Counted from the first letter of the stretch, positions 11,692 to 25,780 are shown. The stretch: 64,000 nucleotides of DNA from Stutzerimonas frequens (GCF_024448335.1 NZ_JAMOHM010000004.1:62001-126000), one strand, 5' to 3'. Numbers and translations: made by a program. The notes: generated by a model from the letters alone, not told the origin.

Positions 11692-12123
11692 TCATTGCGC
11701 TCGCCCTGGCGCAGGCTGCAACACCAGCATCAGGCCGCCCAGGGCCATCGCCAGAATGCTGAAACTGCCCCAGTAAATGGACTCGAACCAGCCAGCATTC
11801 ATCAGCAGATGCGTGCCGGCCAGGACCATCACTGCCAATAGCACCTGCCCACGCACGTCACGCCACAAACCGCGAAGGCCGACGGCCTGGACCAGCACCA
11901 GCGCCTGCAGCGCGGCACAGAATGCGGCGAAGCCGACCATCAGAGGGCGCAGGCCTCCGGCAATCTCCTCGACCAGCATTGGCGCCAGGCCGATCCGGCC
12001 GAGCGCAGGCAGCACCAGAAACTGCAGCAACCACAGACCGCCGACCCAGAAGGTTTGGGTCAGCTGCCAGGTGATGAAACCGGCGCGCGCAGGCTGCCGA
12101 TCAGATATGGCGGACTTCGACAA
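11692..12123 (-). CDS. DUF4149-family inner-membrane protein
   Basis: 143-residue protein with about four predicted membrane helices (for example [61 protein letters not shown]). It matches the DUF4149 family, which habitually follows greA in pseudomonads; no biochemical role is established that I know. The start overlaps the greA end by 23 nt, so it is probably co-transcribed and translationally coupled. Confidence 0.85.
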   Translation of the reverse strand: MSKSAISDRQPARAGFITWQLTQTFWVGGLWLLQFLVLPALGRIGLAPMLVEEIAGGLRPLMVGFAAFCAALQALVLVQAVGLRGLWRDVRGQVLLAVMVLAGTHLLMNAGWFESIYWGSFSILAMALGGLMLVLQPAPGRAQ

Positions 12124-12573
12124 TCTCGTACTCGATCAGCCCGCTGGGTGTTTTGACCGCCACCACATCGCCCTCCTCCTTGCCGATCAGTGCCCGCGCG
12201 ATCGGTGAACTCACCGACAGCTTGCCCTGTTTGATATCGGCCTCGTCGTCACCGACGATCTGGTAGGTCACCTGCTCGTCCGTCTCGACGTTGGCGATGT
12301 CCACGGTGGTACCGAAGATCACCTTGCCGGTCGGTGGAATGCTGGCGATGTCGATAACCTGGGCATTCTGCAGACGACCCTCGATGTCACGAATGCGCGC
12401 CTCGACCATGCCCTGCTGCTCACGCGCCGCGTGGTACTCGGCGTTTTCCTTGAGGTCACCTAGCTCACGCGCCTCGGCGATGGCCTGGGTGATCTGCGGA
12501 CGCAGCACGGTTTTCAAATGCTTGAGTTCTTCTTCCAGGGCGCGAGCGCCCTGGATGGTCATGGGGAATTTTG

Positions 12574-12577
<4 letters not shown>
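12101..12577 (-). CDS. greA: Transcription elongation factor GreA
   Basis: Stimulates RNA polymerase transcript cleavage to rescue backtracked complexes. 158 residues: an N-terminal antiparallel coiled coil (about 1-75) with acidic tip around [15 protein letters not shown], then the FKBP-like C-terminal domain. The start overlaps the carB stop by 4 nt (ATGA), indicating coupling in the carA-carB-greA operon, an order known from P. aeruginosa. Confidence 0.97.
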
Positions 12578-15795
<3,218 letters not shown>

Positions 15796-15825
15796 ATTCG
15801 TTACTCGAATCCTTGGGTCAGTCGG

Positions 15826-15966
15826 CGAGTCATCTTGAGAGTTACTGCGCGCTCCTGGGCTGCGTTGCGCGGTACTCACTTCCTCGCCGTACTACCTGTA
15901 CTGTCTCGTCGTTGCGTTCCGGGCGCCTTGCCCAGACCGCGCTCGCTACACTCTCAAGGCGACTCG
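15826..15966. repeat. MITE-like inverted-repeat unit between carA and carB
   Basis: The whole carA-carB gap is filled by a 141-bp segment whose ends are inverted repeats: CGAGTCATCTTGAGAGT (15826-15842) and ACTCTCAAGGCGACTCG (15950-15966), 15 of 17 positions complementary. The similarity continues inward (TGGGC near 15856 against GCCCA near 15930). It ends 2 nt before the carA stop triplet. It has no coding capacity and its terminal symmetry resembles a miniature inverted-repeat element. Mobility is inference. Confidence 0.55.
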
Positions 15967-15967
15967 T

Positions 15968-17116
15968 TTACTGTCGCTTGGCCATGGCTTCGATGAAACG
16001 GTCGAACAGCGGCGCGACGTCGTGCGGGCCGGGGCTCGCCTCGGGATGGCCCTGGAAGCTGAAGGCAACCTTGTCGGTACGCTCGATGCCCTGCAGGGTG
16101 CCGTCGAACAGCGACTTGTGCGTGGCGCGCACATTGGCCGGCAGGCTGGCTTCGTCCACGGCGAAACCGTGGTTCTGACTGGTGATCATCACCACGCCAG
16201 TCTTCAGATCCTGCACCGGATGGTTCGCCCCGTGATGACCATTGGGCATCTTCACGGTCTTGGCGCCGGAGGCCAGCGCCAGCAGCTGATGGCCGAGGCA
16301 GATGCCGAACACCGGAATGTCGGTTTCGAGCACCTGCTGGATCGCTTCGATCGCGTAGTCGCACGGCTCAGGGTCACCCGGGCCGTTGGCCAGGAAGATG
16401 CCGTCCGGATTCAGCGCCAGGGCTTCGCTGGCAGGCGTCTGCGCCGGCAGCACGGTGACGCGGCAACCGCGGGCGACCAGCATGCGCAAGATGTTGTACT
16501 TAACGCCGTAGTCGAAGGCGACGACATGGTAGGGCAGCTCGCTGGCCGGGATCTCCGCATGCGCGTCGTCCTTCAGGCACCAGACAGTGGAACGCCACTC
16601 GTAACGTTCCTTGACGCTGACTTCCTTGGCCAGGTCCATGCCTTTGAGGCCGGGGAAACTGCGCGCCAGCTCCAGCGCTTTCTCTTCGGTCGCGTCAGCT
16701 CCAGCCAGGATGCAGCCGTTCTGCGCACCCTTCTCGCGCAGGATACGGGTCAGACGACGGGTATCGATGCCGGCGATGGCAACGGTGCCGTTAGTCTTGA
16801 GGTAATCGGGCAGCGACTGCTTGTCGCGCCAGTTGCTGGAAATCAGCGGCAGGTCGCGAATCACCAGGCCCGCGGCCCAGACCTTCCAGGACTCGGCATC
16901 CTCGGGCGTGGTGCCGGTATTGCCGACGTGGGGATAGGTGAGGGTAACGATCTGCTTGGCGTAGGAAGGATCGGTGAGGATTTCCTGATAGCCGGTCATG
17001 GCGGTGTTGAACACCACCTCACCAATGGTTTGCCCATCGGCGCCGATGGATTCGCCGCGAAAGATGCTGCCATCGGCAAGAGCCAGAATGGCTGGCGTAA
17101 GGGCTGGCTTAGTCAA
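15968..17116 (-). CDS. carA: Carbamoyl-phosphate synthase small subunit
   Basis: Glutaminase subunit delivering ammonia to CarB. 382 residues: N-terminal CPSase small-chain domain (1 to about 150) and a C-terminal class I glutamine amidotransferase with nucleophile motif [12 protein letters not shown] (Cys near 270) and the His/Glu motif [13 protein letters not shown]. The start codon is TTG (complement of CAA at 17114-17116), preceded by GGGAGGT at good spacing; no ATG gives the full conserved N-terminus. dapB lies upstream behind a strong hairpin. Confidence 0.97.
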   Translation of the reverse strand: MTKPALTPAILALADGSIFRGESIGADGQTIGEVVFNTAMTGYQEILTDPSYAKQIVTLTYPHVGNTGTTPEDAESWKVWAAGLVIRDLPLISSNWRDKQSLPDYLKTNGTVAIAGIDTRRLTRILREKGAQNGCILAGADATEEKALELARSFPGLKGMDLAKEVSVKERYEWRSTVWCLKDDAHAEIPASELPYHVVAFDYGVKYNILRMLVARGCRVTVLPAQTPASEALALNPDGIFLANGPGDPEPCDYAIEAIQQVLETDIPVFGICLGHQLLALASGAKTVKMPNGHHGANHPVQDLKTGVVMITSQNHGFAVDEASLPANVRATHKSLFDGTLQGIERTDKVAFSFQGHPEASPGPHDVAPLFDRFIEAMAKRQ

Positions 17117-17157
17117 GAGACCTCCCGTAGATCAAGGCTGGAGCAAACGCAGATTGT

Positions 17158-17202
17158 AAAAAAGCGGGATGACGTGTGAAGGTCATCCCGCTTTTTGTTT
17201 GA
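17158..17202 (-). terminator. Bidirectional hairpin in the carA leader
   Basis: An 11-bp stem AGCGGGATGAC / GTCATCCCGCT with loop GTGTGAAG is flanked by A- and T-runs on both sides. In the minus direction it ends TTTTTTAC about 45 nt before the carA start. It may terminate dapB transcripts or attenuate carA; pyrimidine/arginine-linked control of carAB in Pseudomonas makes the second plausible. Confidence 0.75.
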
Positions 17203-17332
17203 TTCATTTCTGCGCAACTTTTAGTGGACACACTAAAGCGGGAAGCTTACACAAAACCGCCTTTCCGGTCCAGCCGAAATCGCCGCCCAGCGCACCCGAA
17301 CGGGGCACCGCACAGCCAGCGCGCGCAACGAA

Positions 17333-18142
<810 letters not shown>

Positions 18143-18217
18143 TCAGCTCCAAGCTGCAAGCCGGAAACCGACGGAGAGGCCGATGCACGGCACCGGACCT
18201 CAAGCCCTCAGTTCGAC

Positions 18218-19342
18218 TCAAACATCACCGAAAAAGCGCTTCACACCCTCGAACCAGCCGCTGGCCTTGGGTGAATGGGAGGTGTCGCCCTGTAGCGTGC
18301 CGCGGAACTCCTCGAGCATCTCGCGCTGGCGCTTGCTCAGGTTGACCGGCGTTTCGACCACGACGCGACACATCAGATCGCCCGCTGCGCCACCGCGCAC
18401 CGGCGCCACACCCTTACCGCGCAGGCGGAACTGCTTGCCGGTCTGGGTGCCTTCCGGGATCTTCAGCTTGACCCGGCCATCCAGCGTCGGCACCTCGAGC
18501 TCGCCACCCAGCGCCGCATCGGCGAAGCTGATCGGCACCTCGCAGTACAGGTGCTTGCCGTCACGCTGGAAGATCGCGTGCTCGCGCACGTTGACCACTA
18601 CATACAGATCACCAGCCGGACCGCCCTGAGTACCCGCCTCGCCCTCACCAGACAGGCGAATGCGGTCGCCGGTATCGACGCCCGGCGGCACCTTGACCGA
18701 GAGAGTCTTCTGCTCTTCGACGCGACCCTGGCCGTGGCAGCTGCCGCAAGGGTCGGAAATCATCTTGCCGCTGCCATGACAGCGCGGGCAGGTCTGCTGT
18801 ACGGAGAAGAAGCCCTGCTGCATGCGCACCTGGCCGATGCCGCCACAGGTGGTACAGGTCACCGGACTGGTACCCTTCTTCGCCCCGGAGCCATCGCAGG
18901 TCTTGCATTCGACCAGGGTCGGCACGCGAATGGTCACCGTGGTGCCGCGCACAGCTTCTTCCAGATCGAGTTCCAGCGTGTAGCGCAGATCGCTGCCGCG
19001 CTGAGCGCCGCCGCGGGAGCCGCCACGACCACCACTGAAGAAATCGCTGAACACGTCGCCAAAGATGTCGGAGAAGTTGGCGCCGCCATAACCGGCTCCG
19101 CCCGCCCCCATCTGCGGATCGACGCCGGCGTGTCCGTACTGATCGTAGGCAGCACGCTTGCTCGGATCGGACAGCACCTCATAGGCCTCATTGGCCTCCT
19201 TGAAGGCATCCTCAGCCGCCTTGTCGCCCGGGTTGCGGTCGGGGTGATGCTTCATGGCGAGGCGACGGTAAGCCTTTTTCAGCTCCGCCTCGCTGGCGCC
19301 GCGCTCGACGCCCAGCACCTCGTAAAAATCGCGTTTGGCCAT
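18218..19342 (-). CDS. dnaJ: Chaperone protein DnaJ
   Basis: Hsp40 co-chaperone that delivers clients to DnaK and stimulates its ATPase. 374 residues: J domain with HPD ([11 protein letters not shown] near 33), Gly/Phe-rich linker, four CXXCXGXG zinc repeats ([32 protein letters not shown]), then two substrate-binding C-terminal domains. Downstream of dnaK by 122 bp and probably part of the same heat-shock operon. Confidence 0.98.
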   Translation of the reverse strand: MAKRDFYEVLGVERGASEAELKKAYRRLAMKHHPDRNPGDKAAEDAFKEANEAYEVLSDPSKRAAYDQYGHAGVDPQMGAGGAGYGGANFSDIFGDVFSDFFSGGRGGSRGGAQRGSDLRYTLELDLEEAVRGTTVTIRVPTLVECKTCDGSGAKKGTSPVTCTTCGGIGQVRMQQGFFSVQQTCPRCHGSGKMISDPCGSCHGQGRVEEQKTLSVKVPPGVDTGDRIRLSGEGEAGTQGGPAGDLYVVVNVREHAIFQRDGKHLYCEVPISFADAALGGELEVPTLDGRVKLKIPEGTQTGKQFRLRGKGVAPVRGGAAGDLMCRVVVETPVNLSKRQREMLEEFRGTLQGDTSHSPKASGWFEGVKRFFGDV

Positions 19343-19377
19343 AACTATCCTGAACCCTCAATTTCATGCCTTCCAGA

Positions 19378-19411
19378 CACGCCGACGCGGGAGCAAGCCC
19401 CCGCGCGGCGG
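19378..19411 (-). repeat. REP-like palindrome between dnaK and dnaJ
   Basis: The dnaK-dnaJ gap contains CGCCG-ACGCGGG-AGCAAGC-CCCCGCG-CGGCG, a palindrome whose minus-strand core GGGGGCTTGCTCCCGC resembles the repetitive extragenic palindromes of pseudomonads. It may stabilise dnaK mRNA relative to dnaJ (inference). Confidence 0.5.
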
Positions 19412-19464
19412 TCTTGCCCACCCCATTGGCGTCGGGGCGGGCTGGAGCGGAAGCAAGCCGGGGC

Positions 19465-21378
19465 TTACTTGTTGTCCTTGACCTCTTCGAACTCGGCATC
19501 GACCACGTCGTCGCCCGGCTTCGCCTGCTCACCGGCAGGCTGACCCTCGCCAGCCTGGCCCTGCTCGGCATACATCTTCTGCGCCACCGGAGTGGAGGCC
19601 TGGGACACCGCGGCGATCTTCGCTTCGATCTCAGCCTTGTCGTCGCCCTTGATGGCAACTTCCAGCTCGCCAAGCGCCTTCTCGATGGCAGCCTTGTCAT
19701 CGTCGCTGGCCTTGTCGCCAGCTTCGGTGAGCATCTTGCGGGTGGCATGTACCAGCTGGTCGCCCTGGTTACGTGCGGTGGCCAGCTCCTCGAACTTGCG
19801 GTCTTCCTCGGCATTCGCCTCGGCGTCACGCACCATCTGCTCGATTTCCTCCTCCGACAGACCCGAGTTGGCCTTGATCACGATGGACTGCTGCTTGCCG
19901 GTGGCCTTGTCCTTGGCGGACACGTGCAGGATGCCGTTGGCGTCGATGTCGAAGGTGACCTCGATCTGCGGCATGCCGCGCGGAGCCGGCGGAATCTCGG
20001 CCAGATCGAAGCGACCCAGCGACTTGTTCTGCGCGGCCTGCTTACGCTCGCCCTGCAGCACGTGAATGGTCACGGCGCTCTGGTTGTCGTCGGCAGTGGA
20101 GAACACCTGCGACTTCTTGGTCGGGATGGTGGTGTTCTTCTCGATCAGCGGAGTCATCACGCCGCCCAGCGTCTCGATGCCCAGGGTCAGCGGGGAAACG
20201 TCGAGCAGCAGCACGTCCTTGACGTCACCAGCCAGTACCGCACCCTGAATGGCAGCCCCCATGGCGACGGCTTCGTCCGGGTTGACGTCCTTGCGCGCTT
20301 CCTTGCCGAAGAACTCGGCGACTTTCTGCTGCACCAGCGGCATGCGGGTCTGGCCACCGACCAGGATCACGTCGTTGATCTTCGATACATCAATACCGGC
20401 ATCCTTCAGCGCGATGCGGCAAGGCTCGATGGTGCGCTCGACCAGATCCTCGACCAGCGACTCCAGCTTGGCGCGGGAGATCTTCACGTTCAGGTGCTTC
20501 GGACCGGATGCGTCAGCGGTGATGTATGGCAGATTGACATCGGTCTGCTGACTGGAGGACAGCTCGATCTTGGCCTTCTCAGCGGCTTCCTTCAGGCGCT
20601 GCATGGCCAGCGGGTCGCCCTTGAGGTTCATGCCGGTTTCTTTCTTGAATTCGTCGACGAGGTAATCGATCAGGCGGATGTCGAAGTCCTCACCACCGAG
20701 GAAGGTGTCACCATTGGTGGCCAGAACCTCGAACTGGTGCTCGCCGTCGACTTCGGCGATCTCGATCACCGACACGTCGAAGGTACCGCCACCCAGGTCA
20801 TAAACGATCACGGTGTGGTCGCCCTTGGCCTTGTCCATGCCATAGGCCAGCGCGGCCGCAGTCGGCTCGTTGATGATGCGCTTGACGTCCAGACCAGCGA
20901 TGCGACCGGCATCCTTGGTGGCCTGACGCTGGCTGTCGTTGAAGTAAGCCGGCACGGTAATGACCGCTTCGGTGACCGACTCACCCAGGTAGTCCTCAGC
21001 GGTTTTCTTCATCTTTTTCAGCACTTCGGCGGAAATCTGCGGAGGGGCCATCTTCTGACCCTTCACTTCCACCCAGGCATCACCGTTATCGGCCTTGACG
21101 ATGCTGTAGGGCACCATCTTGATGTCCTTCTGCACGACGTCTTCTTCGAAACGGCGGCCAATCAGGCGCTTGACTGCGTACAGGGTGTTCTGCGGGTTGG
21201 TGACTGCCTGGCGCTTGGCCGACTGGCCAACCAGCGTCTCACCATCGTTGGTGTAGGCGATGATGGACGGCGTGGTGCGTCCGCCTTCGGCGTTCTCGAT
21301 GACCTTGACGTTGCCGTTTTCCATGATGGAGACACAGGAGTTGGTGGTCCCCAGGTCGATACCGATGATCTTGCCCAT
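19465..21378 (-). CDS. dnaK: Chaperone protein DnaK (Hsp70)
   Basis: ATP-dependent Hsp70 chaperone. 637 residues: N-terminal ATPase domain starting [16 protein letters not shown], with the phosphate and adenosine motifs ([21 protein letters not shown]), the interdomain linker ([15 protein letters not shown]), the substrate-binding domain, and a lid ending in an acidic EEVKDNK-type tail as in gammaproteobacterial DnaK. It follows grpE by 98 bp. Confidence 0.99.
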   Translation of the reverse strand: MGKIIGIDLGTTNSCVSIMENGNVKVIENAEGGRTTPSIIAYTNDGETLVGQSAKRQAVTNPQNTLYAVKRLIGRRFEEDVVQKDIKMVPYSIVKADNGDAWVEVKGQKMAPPQISAEVLKKMKKTAEDYLGESVTEAVITVPAYFNDSQRQATKDAGRIAGLDVKRIINEPTAAALAYGMDKAKGDHTVIVYDLGGGTFDVSVIEIAEVDGEHQFEVLATNGDTFLGGEDFDIRLIDYLVDEFKKETGMNLKGDPLAMQRLKEAAEKAKIELSSSQQTDVNLPYITADASGPKHLNVKISRAKLESLVEDLVERTIEPCRIALKDAGIDVSKINDVILVGGQTRMPLVQQKVAEFFGKEARKDVNPDEAVAMGAAIQGAVLAGDVKDVLLLDVSPLTLGIETLGGVMTPLIEKNTTIPTKKSQVFSTADDNQSAVTIHVLQGERKQAAQNKSLGRFDLAEIPPAPRGMPQIEVTFDIDANGILHVSAKDKATGKQQSIVIKANSGLSEEEIEQMVRDAEANAEEDRKFEELATARNQGDQLVHATRKMLTEAGDKASDDDKAAIEKALGELEVAIKGDDKAEIEAKIAAVSQASTPVAQKMYAEQGQAGEGQPAGEQAKPGDDVVDAEFEEVKDNK

Positions 21379-21476
21379 TTAATTCGCTCTCCAAATTTCG
21401 ATTGATCCGCGCCTGTCTACCGGCTGCGGGTAACACAAAAACGCTTGGCTACCAGATGGGGTTGGGTACGCCGATT

Positions 21477-22046
21477 TCAAGCCTTCTCATCGATCGAAGG
21501 CGGCGCGTCGGCAGGCGCCTTGCTGACCACGACCATCGCCGGACGCAGCAGGCGGCCGTTGAGCAGATAACCTTTCTGGAACACCTTGAGCACACTGCCC
21601 GGCTCGACGTGGGTGCTTTCCTCCATCGCCATGGCCTGGTGATGCTCGGGATTGAACGGCTCGCCATGCGGGTCCAGCTGCTCCAGCTGATGGCGCGCCA
21701 GGGTGTCGAGCAGCAGCTTGAGGGTAAGCTCGACGCCTTCGCGCATCGGCTTGACCGCCTCGTCGTCCGGATTCGACAGCTCCAGGCCGCGCTCCAGGCT
21801 GTCGGCAACCGCCAGCAGGTCACCGGCGAACTTTTCCAGCGCGAACTTGTGCGCCTTCTCTACATCCTGTTCGGCACGTCGACGGATGTTCTGCAGCTCT
21901 GCCGCCACGCGCAGCGACTGATCCTGCGCAGCCGCCAGCTGTTCCTCCAGCGACTGCACGCGGGCCGCCAGATCCTCGGCTACGTCCGCTTGCGATTGCT
22001 CTGGCGTTTCCGGGTTCTGGTTATCCTGATTCTGCTCGTCGGCCAT
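21477..22046 (-). CDS. grpE: Nucleotide exchange factor GrpE
   Basis: Releases ADP from DnaK and acts as a thermosensor. 189 residues: a disordered acidic N-terminus, a long coiled-coil helix (about 25-90) and a C-terminal beta domain with the conserved [17 protein letters not shown] segment. First gene of grpE-dnaK-dnaJ, with a sigma-32-type promoter about 50 nt upstream. Confidence 0.97.
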   Translation of the reverse strand: MADEQNQDNQNPETPEQSQADVAEDLAARVQSLEEQLAAAQDQSLRVAAELQNIRRRAEQDVEKAHKFALEKFAGDLLAVADSLERGLELSNPDDEAVKPMREGVELTLKLLLDTLARHQLEQLDPHGEPFNPEHHQAMAMEESTHVEPGSVLKVFQKGYLLNGRLLRPAMVVVSKAPADAPPSIDEKA

Positions 22047-22069
22047 GGGTCCTCCTCTCAGTACGATCA

Positions 22070-22086
22070 GCGGGCAGCAAGCCCGC
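22070..22086 (-). other. Hairpin in the grpE 5' leader
   Basis: A 6-bp G/C stem (GCGGGC / GCCCGC) lies between the predicted heat-shock promoter and the grpE ribosome site. It could be a REP-type palindrome or affect translation; there is no direct evidence for either. Confidence 0.4.
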
Positions 22087-22096
22087 GCTTGTGCCG

Positions 22097-22128
22097 CTAT
22101 ATGGGGGCGCGAAAACCGGCTTCAAGGG
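22097..22128 (-). promoter_or_regulatory. Sigma-32 heat-shock promoter for grpE-dnaK-dnaJ
   Basis: On the minus strand CCCTTGAAG (-35) and CCCCATATA (-10) are about 13 nt apart. This is a near-consensus match to the RpoH pattern CTTGAA-N13-CCCCATNT, and it sits directly upstream of the heat-shock operon. Confidence 0.85.
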
Positions 22129-22207
22129 CATGAGGCGATGTACAGCGGGGGAAATGACGAGCAACGGCACATTCATCCTTATGCGCTTGTGGGCGGCAGG
22201 AAAACCA

Positions 22208-22223
22208 CTGTATAAATAGCCAG
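22208..22223 (+). promoter_or_regulatory. LexA box upstream of recN
   Basis: CTGTATAAATAGCCAG fits CTG-N10-CAG with a perfect left half (CTGTATAA). It lies 25 nt before the recN start, overlapping the expected promoter. recN is a known SOS gene in other gammaproteobacteria. Confidence 0.8.
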
Positions 22224-22247
22224 CCACGCAAAATCGGGAGCCTCGCC

Positions 22248-23921
22248 ATGCTGGTTCATCTGTCGGTTCACAACTACGCCATCGTCGAACACCTGGACCT
22301 CGAGCTGAAACGCGGCATGAGCGTGATCAGCGGTGAAACCGGTGCGGGCAAGTCGATCATGCTCGATGCCCTCGGCCTGACCCTCGGCGACCGGGCCGAT
22401 AGCAGCGTGGTGCGCATCGGTGCGGACAAAGCCGACATCCTCGCCAGCTTCGACCTGGACGACATCCCCGACGCCCGCGCCTGGCTGGCCGAACGCGATA
22501 TGGACAGCGAAGGTCCTTGCATCCTGCGCCGGGTGATCACCGCCGAAGGCCGCTCGCGCGGCTACATCAATGGCACGCCCTGCCCGCAGGGTGACCTCAA
22601 GGCGCTGGGCGAACTACTGATCGATATCCACAGCCAGCACGAGCACCAGTCGTTGCTCAAGGCCGACACCCACCGGCGCCTACTCGACGAGTACAGCGGC
22701 AGCCAGGAACTGGCGCGCCAGGTGCAACTGGCCGCGCAGCGCTGGCGGCAGACGCGCCAGACCCTGGAGCGGCTGAGCAACAGCAGCGACGAGCAGCGCG
22801 CACGCCACCAGCTGCTCAGCTATCAGCTGGAAGAGCTGGAGAATCTCGCGCTGGGCGAGAACGAACTGGAGCAGCTCGAACAGGAACACAAGAACCTGGC
22901 GAACGCCGAACAGCTGCTCGGCGCCTGCCGCCAGGTCATGGAACTGTGCAGCGAAAGCGATGCCGGCAACGTGCTCTCTGCCCTGACCAGCAGCCTGCAG
23001 CGGCTGACCGCCTTCCAGAATCAGCCGCAGGCACTGAGCGAAGCGGTCAACCTACTGGCCAGCGCGCAGATCCAGGTCGAAGAGGCGATCGGTGAGCTCA
23101 ATCGCTTCGTCGACCATTTCGACGCCGATCCGGAACGCCAGCAGATGCTGGAGGAGCGCCTGGACACCATCTACACCCTGGCGCGCAAGCACCGCATACA
23201 GCCGAGCGAACTGCCCAACCTGCACCAGCAGCTGCTGGAAGAACTGGAAGGGCTGAATGCCGATGACGAAGCGGTCGAGCGCCTCGGCGAAGAGCTGGCG
23301 GCCTACGCTCGCCACTACGAGGAGAAAGCTGGCGAACTGAGCCGCAACCGCCAGGCAGCCGCCGAAGAGCTGGCGAGCGCGGTCGAGGCAGAAATCCAAC
23401 GTCTGGGCATGCCCGGCGGGCGCTTCAGCGTACAGCTCAAGCCGGCAGCAGAAGGCGAGTACACGCCCTACGGCCTGGAACAGGTGGAGTTCTTGGTCAG
23501 CGCCAACCCCGGCCAGCCACTGCGCCCGCTGGCCAAGGTCGCGTCGGGCGGCGAGCTGTCCCGGATCAGCCTGGCGATCCAGGTGATCACTGCACAAACG
23601 TCGCGCGTGCCGACGCTGGTGTTCGACGAAGTCGATGTCGGCATCGGCGGCCCTACCGCGGAAATCGTCGGCCAGTTGCTGCGCCGCCTCGGCGAGCGCG
23701 GCCAGGTCTTGACCGTCACGCACCTGCCGCAGGTGGCTGCGCAAGGACACCACCACCTGTTCGTGCACAAGGCCCGCGGCAACGATGAAACCCGCACGGC
23801 CGTGGCCGAGCTGGACCAAGCCGGACGCGTCGAGGAGATCGCACGGATGCTCGGCGGCGTCGACCTGACCGAACAATCCTTGGCTCATGCCCGGCAGATG
23901 GTCACTTCCGCACAGGCCTGA
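22248..23921 (+). CDS. recN: DNA repair protein RecN
   Basis: SMC-like ATPase needed for double-strand break repair. 557 residues: N-terminal Walker A GETGAGKSIMLDAL (near 33-46), long coiled-coil arms in the middle, the ABC signature KVASGGELSRISLA (near 426) and Walker B LVFDEVDVGIGG. Divergent from grpE; controlled by the LexA box just upstream. Confidence 0.98.
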   Translation: MLVHLSVHNYAIVEHLDLELKRGMSVISGETGAGKSIMLDALGLTLGDRADSSVVRIGADKADILASFDLDDIPDARAWLAERDMDSEGPCILRRVITAEGRSRGYINGTPCPQGDLKALGELLIDIHSQHEHQSLLKADTHRRLLDEYSGSQELARQVQLAAQRWRQTRQTLERLSNSSDEQRARHQLLSYQLEELENLALGENELEQLEQEHKNLANAEQLLGACRQVMELCSESDAGNVLSALTSSLQRLTAFQNQPQALSEAVNLLASAQIQVEEAIGELNRFVDHFDADPERQQMLEERLDTIYTLARKHRIQPSELPNLHQQLLEELEGLNADDEAVERLGEELAAYARHYEEKAGELSRNRQAAAEELASAVEAEIQRLGMPGGRFSVQLKPAAEGEYTPYGLEQVEFLVSANPGQPLRPLAKVASGGELSRISLAIQVITAQTSRVPTLVFDEVDVGIGGPTAEIVGQLLRRLGERGQVLTVTHLPQVAAQGHHHLFVHKARGNDETRTAVAELDQAGRVEEIARMLGGVDLTEQSLAHARQMVTSAQA

Positions 23922-23938
23922 CGCCCGGCAGAGCGACA

Positions 23939-23968
23939 TAAAAAAGGCGGCCCATGGCCGCCTTTTCA
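23939..23968. terminator. Bidirectional terminator between recN and fur
   Basis: The stem AAGGCGGCC-CAT-GGCCGCCTT is flanked by an A-run and a T-run in the gap between convergent recN and fur. Confidence 0.85.
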
Positions 23969-23981
23969 ACATCTATGAGGC

Positions 23982-24386
23982 TCAGTCCTTCTTGCGCACG
24001 TAGAGCACCAGGTTGTGATCCACCAGCTCGTAGCCGTGACGCTTGACGATTTCTTTCTGCAGTTTTTCGATTTCCTGGTCGAAGAATTCGATGACATCGC
24101 CCGTATCGACGCAGACCATGTGGTCGTGATGCCCGCTATCGGCCAGCTCGAAGACGGCATGACCACCATCGAAGTTGTGCCGAACTACCAGGCCGGCCGC
24201 CTCGAACTGAGTCAACACACGGTAGACGGTCGCCAGACCGACATCTTCGCCCGCTTCCATCAATGCCTTGTAGACGTCCTCGGCACTCATGTGACGGCGA
24301 TCGGTCGTATCCAGCATCTGCAGGATCTTGACCCGCGGCAGCGTTACCTTGAGACCTGCTTTACGTAGTTCGCTATTTTCAACCAT
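23982..24386 (-). CDS. fur: Ferric uptake regulator Fur
   Basis: Fe(II)-dependent repressor of iron acquisition. 134 residues: winged-helix DNA-binding domain with the RVKILQML helix region, then the His-rich metal/dimerisation segment ([18 protein letters not shown]), matching pseudomonad Fur length. The start [15 protein letters not shown] is conserved; 31 in-frame upstream codons overlap the bamE promoter region and are rejected. Divergent from bamE, a common order. Confidence 0.97.
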   Translation of the reverse strand: MVENSELRKAGLKVTLPRVKILQMLDTTDRRHMSAEDVYKALMEAGEDVGLATVYRVLTQFEAAGLVVRHNFDGGHAVFELADSGHHDHMVCVDTGDVIEFFDQEIEKLQKEIVKRHGYELVDHNLVLYVRKKD

Positions 24387-24481
24387 GGTTGGCTTTCTCG
24401 CTGCTGCTGTTTCGCAGCCTCCTTCAATACGGGTATGATCCGGGTTCTTTGCCCAGCCAAGATAGTGGAAGTCACCCACCG

Positions 24482-24994
24482 ATGCAAAACACCAAGCTCA
24501 TGCTGGCCAGCCTCACATTCGTGGGTCTGTTCGCACTCGCCGGTTGTTCATTTCCCGGGGTTTACAAGGTCGACATTCAACAGGGCAATGTCGTCACGCA
24601 GGACATGATAGACCAGTTGCGACCTGGAATGACCCGCCAGCAGGTGCGGTTTATCATGGGCAACCCGCTGATCACCGATACCTTCCACCCCAATCGCTGG
24701 GATTACCTCTACAGCATTCAGCCCGGCGGCAGTCAGCGCCAGCAGGAGCGCGTGAGCCTGGTGTTCAATGCCAACGATCAGCTCGCGGGCCTGGCCGGTG
24801 ACTTCATGCCGGGTGTCAGCCGTGACGAACAGATTCTCGGCCGCCAGCCTCAGGCCCCGAGCACGCCCGCAGCCACGCCCCGCCAGCCGGAAGAGCGCCC
24901 CGCGCCCGGATCGCTGCTGGAGCAGATCCAGCGCGAAGTGGACGAAGCGGAAGCCGTTCCGGTACCGATTCCCGAGCCACTGGAAACCGAATAA
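24482..24994 (+). CDS. bamE: Outer-membrane assembly lipoprotein BamE (OmlA/SmpA)
   Basis: Lipoprotein of the BAM complex. 170 residues: signal peptide and lipobox LAGC (Cys near 23), then the SmpA/OmlA domain with [16 protein letters not shown], and a Pro/Glu-rich C-terminal tail longer than in E. coli BamE. The start [15 protein letters not shown] begins the signal peptide directly; upstream in-frame codons extend into the fur promoter. A TATGAT element at 24434-24439 may be its -10 box. Confidence 0.95.
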   Translation: MQNTKLMLASLTFVGLFALAGCSFPGVYKVDIQQGNVVTQDMIDQLRPGMTRQQVRFIMGNPLITDTFHPNRWDYLYSIQPGGSQRQQERVSLVFNANDQLAGLAGDFMPGVSRDEQILGRQPQAPSTPAATPRQPEERPAPGSLLEQIQREVDEAEAVPVPIPEPLETE

Positions 24995-24997
24995 GAC

Positions 24998-25026
24998 AAC
25001 GCCCGGCTTGCCCGGGCGTTTTTGTA
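24998..25026 (+). terminator. Intrinsic terminator after bamE
   Basis: The stem AACGCCCGG-CTTG-CCCGGGCGTT is followed by TTTTGTAT, just after the bamE stop. It could also serve the convergent rnfH-ratA transcript. Confidence 0.85.
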
Positions 25027-25038
25027 TCCAGCTTTTAC

Positions 25039-25353
25039 TTACGCATCCTCAGCCTTGTTCTTCGCCGCCTTAGCCGCACGCTGCTTACGGACCTCCTTCG
25101 GATCGGCTATCAGCGGCCGGTAGATCTCGACGCGCTCGCCCTCTGCCAGCACCCGCTCTTCTGGCTTGGGCACCGCCTTGCCGAATATTCCCAGCGGCGC
25201 GCTGGCGAGGTCGAGACCAGGAAAATGTGCATCCAGCCCTGAACGCAGCGCAGCCTCGCGGACGGTGGTGCCGGCAGGCACGGTCATCTGCAGCAGCTTT
25301 TGCTTGTCGGCCAGCGCATAGACCACTTCGACGGCAATCGACGGCTTATCCAT
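25039..25353 (-). CDS. rnfH: RnfH-family ubiquitin-like protein
   Basis: 104-residue beta-grasp protein of the RnfH/YfjF family (SIAVEVVYALADKQKLLQM, VEIYRPLIADPKEVRKQRA). The tail is Lys/Ala-rich. The role is unclear; the name comes from linkage to rnf operons elsewhere. Overlaps the end of ratA by 8 nt, the conserved ratA-rnfH pair opposite smpB. The start MDKPSIAVE is preferred to the longer frame lying inside ratA. Confidence 0.92.
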   Translation of the reverse strand: MDKPSIAVEVVYALADKQKLLQMTVPAGTTVREAALRSGLDAHFPGLDLASAPLGIFGKAVPKPEERVLAEGERVEIYRPLIADPKEVRKQRAAKAAKNKAEDA

Positions 25354-25780
25354 AGAGCTGTTTCGCTCGCTCGCAAAAGGCGTCCACCAGGGTATTGGCG
25401 GCCTGATTGAACAGCGGACCAAGCGTCGCCTTGACCAGCGGCCCGGCGTAATCGAAGGTCAGATCGAGACTGATCTTGCAGGCCTTCTCACCCAGCGCCT
25501 TGAATTCCCAGATGCCATGCAGGTGACTGAACGGCCCCTCTTCCAGCTTCATCTCGATGCGCTTGCCAAGCTCCAGCGCGTTGCGCGTCATGAAGCGCTG
25601 ACTGAGCCCAGCCTTGGCCACGGTCATGCTGGCATGCATTTCGGTCTCGCTACTGGAGAGCACCTCGGTCGCAGAGCACCAGGGCAGGAACTGCGGATAG
25701 CTGGCTACGTCGTTGACCATGTCGAACAGCGCGTGTGCGGGATAAGGCAGCAGCGCGGAACGTTGAATGTGCGTCGTCAT
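25346..25780 (-). CDS. ratA: RatA-type START/polyketide-cyclase domain protein
   Basis: 144-residue single START-like domain (COQ10/RatA family), with RSALLPYPAHALFDMVNDV near the N-terminus and the conserved YPQFLPWC. In E. coli the homologue was reported as a ribosome association toxin, while relatives are linked to ubiquinone binding; I make no choice. Divergent from smpB. Confidence 0.9.
   Translation of the reverse strand: MTTHIQRSALLPYPAHALFDMVNDVASYPQFLPWCSATEVLSSSETEMHASMTVAKAGLSQRFMTRNALELGKRIEMKLEEGPFSHLHGIWEFKALGEKACKISLDLTFDYAGPLVKATLGPLFNQAANTLVDAFCERAKQLYG

Noticed and set aside
19366-21405. 679-codon plus-strand frame
   Set aside because: Antisense of dnaK.
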